From Alphaproteobacteria bacterium UBA6187 (GTDB lineage: Bacteria; Pseudomonadota; Alphaproteobacteria; Rickettsiales; UBA6187): 64,000 nucleotides of DNA. The notes under the pieces are model-generated. The model had not been told where the DNA came from and made no database searches. It was given only the letters and a program-made list of their open reading frames with translations. This document shows, piece after piece, positions 62,203 through 64,000 of this stretch. The stretch covers positions 1-64,000 of the forward strand of contig DITJ01000104.1 of assembly GCA_002422795.1 (NCBI GenBank), in the 5' to 3' direction. Every line of letters starts with the position of its first letter. The stretch's first letter is position 1. The position numbers were made by a program, and so were the translations under genes.

Positions 62203-64000
62203 ATGAAATATGATGTTATAGTTATTGGCGGCGGCCATGCAGGATGTGAGGCCGCTGCGGCTTCTGCCCGGACGGGTGCAAAAACTATGCTTGCCACATT
62301 AAAGCCTGAGAATCTCGGTGAGATGTCTTGCAATCCCGCAATCGGTGGAGTGGCAAAAGGAACGCTAGTTAGAGAAATTGACGCATTAGACGGTGTAATG
62401 GGGCGCGTTATAGATAAAGCCGGCATCCATTTTCGCATGCTTAATGCCAGTAAGGGCCCGGCTGTTTGGGGGCCGCGCGCACAAGCAGACCGCAAATTAT
62501 ACAAAAAAGCTATGCAGGAGATCCTGCCTGAAATTTCCAATCTTGATATAAAAATCACTTCTATTGAAAATATCATCCTTGATAAAAACAATGCGGTTGC
62601 TGGAGTTGAAACATCAACTGGCGAAGTTATAAATTGCAAAGCTGTTGTGCTTACTACAGGTACGTTCTTGCGTGGCCTTATTCACATGGGGGAAGTTAAA
62701 ATCCCAGCAGGCAGAGTAGGGGAGCAGCCGTCAATAGGCTTATCAGATACATTGCAAAGATTTAATTTCAATCTTGGGCGCCTTAAAACGGGCACGCCTC
62801 CAAGGCTGGATGGCAGGACAATAGATTGGTCGGGCTTAGAAAAACAACCAACAGATAATCCACAGCAGCCGTTTTCTTATCTCACTGACAAAATTACCAC
62901 TCCACAAATAGATTGCTACATCACCAAAACCACACTGGCAACGCGTGACTTAATACAAGCGAATGTGCATCGCTCACCAATGTACTCAGGGCAGATATCC
63001 AGCATTGGGCCAAGATATTGCCCTTCAATTGAAGATAAAATTGTAAGATTTGCAGATAAACTAACCCACCAGATATTCCTTGAGCCGGAAGGGTTGGATG
63101 ATGATACGGTTTATCCAAATGGCATTTCAACGTCACTTCCAGAAGAGGTGCAAATCGAAATATTAAAAACGATTCCGGGCTTAGAAAATACCAAAATGTT
63201 CCGGCCTGGCTATGCAATAGAATATGATTTTGTTGATCCGCGTGAATTACGAGCAACATTAGAAACAAAAAAAATTCCTGGCTTGTTTCTTGCCGGGCAA
63301 ATTAACGGAACCACTGGTTATGAAGAGGCTGGCGGGCAGGGGATAGTTGCTGGCATAAATGCCGCAAGACTTGCTGGTAATGGCGTTGCTGATTTCATAT
63401 TGGATAGATCTGAAGCCTATATTGGCGTGATGATTGATGATTTAATAACGCTTGGCACATCAGAGCCTTATCGTATGTTTACCTCAAGGGCTGAATACCG
63501 CCTTAGTTTGCGCAGCGACAATGCGGATTTGCGCCTTACACAAAAAGGCATTGATGCGGGATGTATATCTTCTATAAGAACCGAGGCATTTAGTAAAAAA
63601 GAGCGGCTTCTAACTGAAGCAAAAAACAAAATGCTATCTGTGAATATTTCACCCAATGAGGCGGAAAAATCTGGCGTTTTTATAAATAAAGATGGTGTGA
63701 AGCGCAGTGCCTTGGAGCTTCTGGCGATGAATAATATAGGCTTTGATGGCGTAAGTAAAATTTGGCCGGAATTTAAGGACCTTCCTGCTGATATTATTCA
63801 GCAGCTCTCCATTGAGGCGGTTTATTCTGTATATTTAGAAAAACAGCAGGCCGATATTGTTACTTTCCGCAAAGATGAAGAGGTTCATATACCTGAAGAT
63901 TTTGATTATGATTCGCCCTCAATAAGCCTTTCAAATGAATCCAGGGTAAAATTCAAGAAAGCTTTGCCACATACTATTGGTGCGGCAGCACGAATTCCGG
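62203..64000 (+). CDS. mnmG: tRNA uridine-5-carboxymethylaminomethyl modification enzyme MnmG (GidA), 3' truncated by window end
   Basis: With MnmE, MnmG makes the cmnm5/nm5 group on U34 of tRNAs, using FAD, NADH and a folate. FAD motif [14 protein letters not shown] at residues 5-18; [12 protein letters not shown] near 43; [14 protein letters not shown] near 195; [21 protein letters not shown] near 260; [26 protein letters not shown] near 345; and the [16 protein letters not shown] block near 425. 599 codons are present; the full protein is about 620 aa, so only the last 20 or so residues are missing. The parS site lies in its leader. Confidence 0.96.
   Translation, partial: MKYDVIVIGGGHAGCEAAAASARTGAKTMLATLKPENLGEMSCNPAIGGVAKGTLVREIDALDGVMGRVIDKAGIHFRMLNASKGPAVWGPRAQADRKLYKKAMQEILPEISNLDIKITSIENIILDKNNAVAGVETSTGEVINCKAVVLTTGTFLRGLIHMGEVKIPAGRVGEQPSIGLSDTLQRFNFNLGRLKTGTPPRLDGRTIDWSGLEKQPTDNPQQPFSYLTDKITTPQIDCYITKTTLATRDLIQANVHRSPMYSGQISSIGPRYCPSIEDKIVRFADKLTHQIFLEPEGLDDDTVYPNGISTSLPEEVQIEILKTIPGLENTKMFRPGYAIEYDFVDPRELRATLETKKIPGLFLAGQINGTTGYEEAGGQGIVAGINAARLAGNGVADFILDRSEAYIGVMIDDLITLGTSEPYRMFTSRAEYRLSLRSDNADLRLTQKGIDAGCISSIRTEAFSKKERLLTEAKNKMLSVNISPNEAEKSGVFINKDGVKRSALELLAMNNIGFDGVSKIWPEFKDLPADIIQQLSIEAVYSVYLEKQQADIVTFRKDEEVHIPEDFDYDSPSISLSNESRVKFKKALPHTIGAAARIP

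Overview
The window is a 64-kb stretch of an AT-rich chromosome (roughly 40% GC by eye) from an alphaproteobacterium, probably a low-GC lineage outside the common model orders. The evidence is gene order. A tim44-like/mltA/Smr operon sits beside secB. hom is followed by glpX. hemE and a DUF299 (PPSR) gene diverge from an AT-rich region with DnaA boxes, the arrangement known at the replication origins of Caulobacter and Rickettsia. A perfect parS site stands directly in front of mnmG. Complete biosynthetic genes (argB, hom, purH, hemE/H) and type IV pilus genes argue against a strongly reduced endosymbiont. I see no rRNA, tRNA, CRISPR or phage.

Layout. 0-12 kb: mutL, then a minus-strand smr-mltA-tim44 operon, secB, a hypothetical, alaS, hom, glpX and recA. 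12-17 kb: two tandemly duplicated prepilin genes, glutaryl-CoA dehydrogenase, a lipoprotein, a third prepilin and a CinA-like gene. 17.8-29.8 kb: map, radC, engB, argB, htpX, a YbbAP/TesA module, a polysaccharide epimerase/dehydratase, a 51-aa ribbon-helix-helix-like protein and purH. 29.8-37.2 kb: a TauD-like dioxygenase between two transposase remnants, tatD, yqhA, metG, a glycosyltransferase/methyltransferase fusion and a GST. 37.4-49.1 kb: an accessory stress and exopolysaccharide region with a tandem Usp protein, pelDEFG, an orphan response regulator lacking its phospho-acceptor Asp, an erythromycin-esterase-like protein, a CBS-pair protein, a BKACE enzyme and a host-attachment-like protein. 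49.1-53.9 kb: the probable origin region (hda-like, PPSR, oriC, hemE, hemH, tlyA). 54-64 kb: a CPA2 antiporter, a type IV pilus alignment/secretin operon with fused pilM-pilN, a glycosyltransferase-like gene, parS and mnmG, which runs off the end.

The most unusual theme is intergenic repeats. At least ten sites carry degenerate 7-bp (sometimes 8-bp) tandem repeats, usually as two complementary arms able to form a hairpin. Several arms supply the stop codon of the preceding gene, and two such tracts lie in frame inside coding sequences (alaS, hemH). Separate palindromic families occur as two related copies each: 139 bp at 15.2 and 31.4 kb; about 120 bp at 32.4 and 47.5 kb, the former reaching into the tatD reading frame; and TATAG-ended elements at 21.2 and 60.9 kb. 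They resemble in style the Rickettsia palindromic elements and the heptamer STRR repeats of cyanobacteria, but I cannot assign them to a described family from sequence alone.

How parts fit: pilMN-O-P-Q plus three dispersed prepilins suggest a type IV pilus whose motor genes lie elsewhere. pelDEFG would form the inner-membrane Pel synthase, without pelA/B/C in view. The Hda-like protein, oriC and parS place replication control and segregation within about 13 kb.
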